Part shown: positions 60,440-64,000 of the stretch, piece after piece
Layout: every line of letters starts with the position of its first letter
How positions within the stretch are numbered: the stretch's first letter is position 1
Made by a program: the position numbers and the translations under genes
NCBI GenBank assembly: GCA_007026445.1
Contig: VDMD01000013.1
Span: forward strand, 186,001 to 250,000
Length of the DNA: 64,000 nucleotides
Direction of reading: 5' to 3'
Source: Schizophyllum amplum
Taxonomy: Eukaryota; Basidiomycota; Agaricomycetes; Agaricales; Schizophyllaceae
Notes under the pieces: generated by a model
Databases searched by the model: none
What the model saw: only the letters and a program-made list of their open reading frames with translations
What the model was told of the DNA's origin: nothing

Positions 60440-61852
60440 TCACTTGCTTGCCAGGAAGGCGCCCAGGTCACGCGCATTAGACTGGCGCCTAGGTGCACCC
60501 CCGAGCCCTGGACTCGGCATCCCGCTCATCAGACCCGGGCTCGGCAGCGCAGTGTTGAACCCAGGACTGGGCATCCCCGTCGCCAGCGCAGAGCTCGGCA
60601 GCCCCCCATCCGGCGTAAGACCGCGCACGTCGACCGTTAAATCCTGCGCGCCCCATTTCGCCTGAGCTGGCTTCAGCTCCGCGCTCGTGTACGCCTGCGC
60701 GGGCGCGCTGTCAAGCCCCATGCCGACGACGCCGTCGAAGTCATCCTCGGCGGCGTGCTCCTCCACAGCATACACTGCTGGGTGTGCCCCAGAGAAGACC
60801 GCGGGCTGGGCACCAGCAAAAGAGGACGCGTTCGGGGACATGAGCGATGGCGACTGCGCGGTGCTGCCCGACGTATCGGAGGCGCGCGACCTGCTCGATT
60901 TGCTTGATAGGCCGGACGCGCAGGAGCCCTTGCCTGACTTCGTCTTCTTCCGCCTCTTCTCCTTGACCGCGGGGTCACCCGGCTGCGGCATCGGCTGTAC
61001 CTGCTCGCGGGGATCCTGCTGCGACGTAGACGTGCGCGAGCGCGAGTCGGAGCCCGACACACTCGAGTCGCCGTACGGTCTCCGAAGGCCCGCATAAAGC
61101 CCCCCATCCAGATCCGCATCGTCGTCGTCCGCGTCCTCTGCATGCAAAGGTGGTACGGGGGATCCCGATGGAACGGGAGAGGGGTTCTGGGAAAGGGCGC
61201 CGGCTTGCTGAAAGGGCCCGAACGCATCTATAGACATGCGTCGCGGAGCCGACATACGCGCCGCGGGCACCGGCTGTGCGTCCACATAGACGCCCTCGTC
61301 TGCGTCCAGCGCCCCCGCCGCGATCGCCTCCGCCACGCGCTGCATCTCGCGGCGCTCCCTTCGCTGCCGCCTCCGCTCCTCCTTCAACCTGCGCTCGTCC
61401 TCCTCCTTTGCCCTGCGCTCCAGTTCCGCAGGATCGAACTGCGCGAGGTCGCTCGCATCGAGGCTTGCAGCGTCCGAGTCGAACGTGCTGGTGGTTGCCG
61501 ATGAGCGCCGCCGCGCCAGCAGCGTGTCTTCCTCGTCCTCGGGGAGCTGGATAGGGGGGCGCCGCTTGCCGAAGAGGTCCAGCCCGCAGAGCGATATCTT
61601 GCGCGATTTCATCTTCTTGCGACGTACGCGGCCCCCGCCGGGGTTCGAGTGCAGGGAGAGCGTCTCCGCCTCCGTATCTGTCGTGTCGGCGTCGGCAAGG
61701 AGGGACTCCAACTCGTCGGGGCGGGCGCGGCGGACGCGGTTGCGAGTGGGATCGTGGGGGTTATCATCTTCGTCGCGCGGTGCGCTGGGGTGGAGGCAGG
61801 GGACGCATGAGACGAAGGCCTGGAGGGTGTCGGACCAGGAAAAGCTAGCCAT
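60440..61852 (-). CDS. Hypothetical disordered protein with coiled coil
   Basis: A single exon of about 470 residues. The N-terminus MASFSWSDTLQAFVSCVPCLHP has two Cys in a hydrophobic setting, a plausible palmitoylation or membrane-attachment site. A strongly charged coiled coil lies near residues 165-205 (ERRAKEEDERRLKEERRRQR). The remainder is Ser/Pro/Asp-rich. Near the C-terminus MPSPGFNTALPSPGLMSGMP is a short tandem SPG repeat, followed by ARDLGAFLASK. No known domain was recognised. A peripheral membrane or scaffold role is possible. The start at 61852 is chosen because MASFSW follows a good context; the upstream in-frame ATG at 61894 adds 14 residues. Confidence 0.75.
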   Translation of the reverse strand: MASFSWSDTLQAFVSCVPCLHPSAPRDEDDNPHDPTRNRVRRARPDELESLLADADTTDTEAETLSLHSNPGGGRVRRKKMKSRKISLCGLDLFGKRRPPIQLPEDEEDTLLARRRSSATTSTFDSDAASLDASDLAQFDPAELERRAKEEDERRLKEERRRQRRERREMQRVAEAIAAGALDADEGVYVDAQPVPAARMSAPRRMSIDAFGPFQQAGALSQNPSPVPSGSPVPPLHAEDADDDDADLDGGLYAGLRRPYGDSSVSGSDSRSRTSTSQQDPREQVQPMPQPGDPAVKEKRRKKTKSGKGSCASGLSSKSSRSRASDTSGSTAQSPSLMSPNASSFAGAQPAVFSGAHPAVYAVEEHAAEDDFDGVVGMGLDSAPAQAYTSAELKPAQAKWGAQDLTVDVRGLTPDGGLPSSALATGMPSPGFNTALPSPGLMSGMPSPGLGGAPRRQSNARDLGAFLASK

Positions 61853-62241
61853 GTTATCCAAGAAGATGGGGGAGAGAACGGAAGTGAGGATCACTACCGG
61901 CCCATGAGCGTGAAATTCAAGAAGGCAGTCGGCTCATGGAGGAATGAGCTAGCCGAGCCTCGAGGCCCGGATGCCGATCTTAGCAGGCCACGCGGAAGTC
62001 GAACCGGCCTGGTGACCGTGCCCGACAGCCGGATTCCGGACAGCAACTGCAGTGGTTGTGCAATGGTTTCCCAAGGGTCCCCGGACTGGTCGCGCTCTGG
62101 AATGGCCGAGAGATCAGCCCGAAGGCCTTTGAACTCAAAAGGACACGAGACATGATCATGAAAAACAACATCCATAATTATTGAACATCATTCACCAACA
62201 TAAACATTGTCCATCGTACGAATTCGTGTGCAAAAAGCCAT
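61853..62241. other. Intergenic region between SEC31 and the coiled-coil protein gene
   Basis: Promoter of the coiled-coil protein gene and 3' flank of SEC31. Nothing else is evident. Confidence 0.5.
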
Positions 62242-64000
62242 CTACAAGCGCATGATAAGCTGCTTAATCCCGGACATCCACAACCCAATGTCATCCGTCT
62301 GCGATCCCCGAGTCAGCAAGTCGACGTGGATGGCCAAGGAGGCCGGACGGTCCCGCGCTTCCATCGCTGTGAACGTTGATCAGTCAAGTGAAGCAGGCTG
62401 AGGAGATGAACGCAATACCTCTCGACAAAACGATCAACTGCTCGACAACAGGCGCCGACAGCGTTTCGCAGTTCAAGGCGTCGAACAGCGGGTTGATGCG
62501 CCGCTCCAAGTCGTCGACGAGTCGCTTTTGCTGGGGCTGCGATACCATTATCAACATGTTATGACATCTGCGAGGAAGTACTCACCGGCGTAGTCTGCCG
62601 CATCCGGTTCAGCTCGCCGGTCACGACATTGAAGATGGGCATGGCCGACTCAGGAATGTGGCTCCTGTCGCCAGCGGCTGGAAAAGGGTCAGACTCCACC
62701 ATGAGAACATCACATAGTACCACTCACGATATTTTGGAGGCGGCGGCCCCTTCTTCATCGGCGGAGCCGAAGGGGTCGCGCGCGGCGGGCCCGACGGCGG
62801 CCCACCAGGAGGTGCCGACGGTCCCGGAGGCCCACCCATCCTCTGCGCGCCAGGCGGCGGCGCGTACGGACCCGCATTCACCGGAGGCGGAGCTTGCATC
62901 GACGGCGATGCCTGCATCGGCGGCGGCGCATACGGGTTCGGCTGCATTTGCCCAGGTGGCGGCGTCGGGCGCGCATACGAACCTCCCTGCGGCGGCGAGC
63001 TCATCGCCGGCGGGGCCCTGGCGCCGGGCGGGGAGGTCATGCTAGCGCGCGGGGGCGGCGCGTACTGGCTCGGCGTCGGCAAGCGAGGTACGGGCCCTGG
63101 GCCTTGGGGGGACATGATGCCGCCGGGACCCATGCTCGGCGGAATGGAAGGCGGGCGTGCCTGGGGTGGAGGGAACATGCCCGCTCCCCCCGCGCCTGGT
63201 GGCGGAGGACCCGCACGGCCTGGTGGGGGTGGGCCTGCGCGACCCGGGGGCGGCGGAGGTGGTGTGCCCTGCACGCTTCCGGGACGAGGCGGCGGCGGGA
63301 GGCCGGTCTGACCCATGTACGGAGAGAACCCTGGAGGCGGCGTCGCATTGGGGAAAGGCGAAGTGATGGCGGAAGGCTTGAACCCAGCGGGGGGCGGTGC
63401 AGGAGAGCGAGACGAGATCATAGCGGGGGCGTCGTTCCATCCGCCATTCTCCTGGCGCTTGGGCGGCGGCGGCGGCAGTGATTGAGTGACACTGGCGGGC
63501 CTTGGCGGCGGCGGCACCATGCTTGACGGTTGAGGTGGCCCACGAAGTGGGGGCTGCTGGTACGGGGCTTGGAACTGGCCGTTCGGCGGCGCATACTGTC
63601 CGGGCTGGCCACCTGCAGGAGTATACAGCGAGGGAGCAGGAGGCTGAGGCGCAACTTGTCCGGCAGGTGCGTAGGGGTTGTAAGCCGTCGTCGGTGCCAC
63701 TACCGGTGCTGCTGGCTGGTACGTAGGATAACTTGGGTATGCGCTCGTGGCGGACTTAACGGGAACTGCTGGCGCAGCCGCGGCAGGAGCTGCCGTCCGG
63801 GCTGCAACCAGCAAGCGTTCCCGCTCCACGCTCATGTCCACATCGCCCGTGCCTCTGTAGTCGGCAGGGACGAGCTTGACGAACGTGACCGCCTCCTCAA
63901 GCAAGCCCTGCGTGGTGAGGAGCAGAGCATATTCCAGGTACTTGTCGTATATTGCGCTCAGTTTGAACGTGCGCACACTTGATGACTCGGCAGACGTCGG
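62242..64000 (-). CDS. SEC31: COPII coat protein Sec31, C-terminal half (5' part outside window)
   Basis: The visible part is the end of the alpha-solenoid (FKLSAIYDKYLEYALLLTTQG, EEAVTFVKLVPADYRG), then a 330-residue Pro/Gly/Ala-rich linker with runs of PPPP and repeated GRAGPPPPGRAGPPPPG. A conserved C-terminal helical domain follows (HIPESAMPIFNVVTGELNRM, KRLVDDLERRINPLFDAL, IGLWMSGIKQLIMRL). Sec31 with Sec13 forms the outer cage of COPII vesicles leaving the ER; the Pro-rich linker binds Sec23 and stimulates Sar1 GTPase. The WD40 N-terminus lies beyond the right edge. At least three short introns interrupt the last 500 bp. Intact as far as visible. Confidence 0.92.

Noticed and set aside
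62894..63481. 195-codon Arg-rich plus-strand frame
   Set aside because: Mirror of the Pro-rich linker of Sec31.

Overview
The window is nuclear DNA of a filamentous basidiomycete, most likely an agaricomycete. The signs are many 45-70 nt GT-AG introns with CTAAC-like branch sites, GC-rich coding sequence, long disordered Ser/Pro-rich proteins, and typical fungal genes (Trl1-type tRNA ligase, fungalysin, PROPPIN, Exo70). About 24 protein genes can be supported. I saw no rRNA, tRNA or CRISPR.

Left part (1-24 kb): the 3' end of MSH6, then a GRASP Golgi-stacking gene, then an accessory zone. That zone holds two FAD-dependent aromatic monooxygenase genes (+ at 3.6-6.9 kb, - at 20.7-22.7 kb), two GDSL/SGNH esterases (- at 7.5-8.8 kb, + at 13.4-14.8 kb) and an MFS transporter (- at 15.0-18.0 kb). 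Mixed in are an eIF4E-family gene, a disordered protein and a single-pass membrane protein. The two monooxygenases lie in the arms of an inverted duplication whose outer edge cuts through the last exon of GRASP, so the right arm carries a GRASP 3' fragment. The left copy has a 1,173-bp non-autonomous DNA transposon in intron 1, and the right copy shows the matching empty site. The right copy has lost a splice acceptor and its core promoter.

Middle part (24-34 kb): a MATE exporter, mitochondrial ribosomal protein uS8, a second MFS transporter paralogous to the first and in opposite orientation, and the autophagy protein Atg18. Oxidase, esterase and exporter genes together suggest xenobiotic or plant-phenolic handling, but this is inference. 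About 3.1 kb (33.7-36.8 kb) has no recognisable gene.

Right part (36.8-64 kb) is mostly housekeeping: a disordered basidiomycete protein, a RecQ helicase divergent from GPN2, NF-YB/Hap3, a secreted M36 fungalysin, Exo70, tRNA ligase Trl1, listerin (Ltn1), a disordered coiled-coil protein and the C-terminus of Sec31, which runs off the right edge.

Apparent one-base deletions, mostly in short homopolymers, break both MFS genes, listerin and especially the fungalysin prodomain. They look at least partly like sequence errors and should be checked before any of these genes is called a pseudogene.
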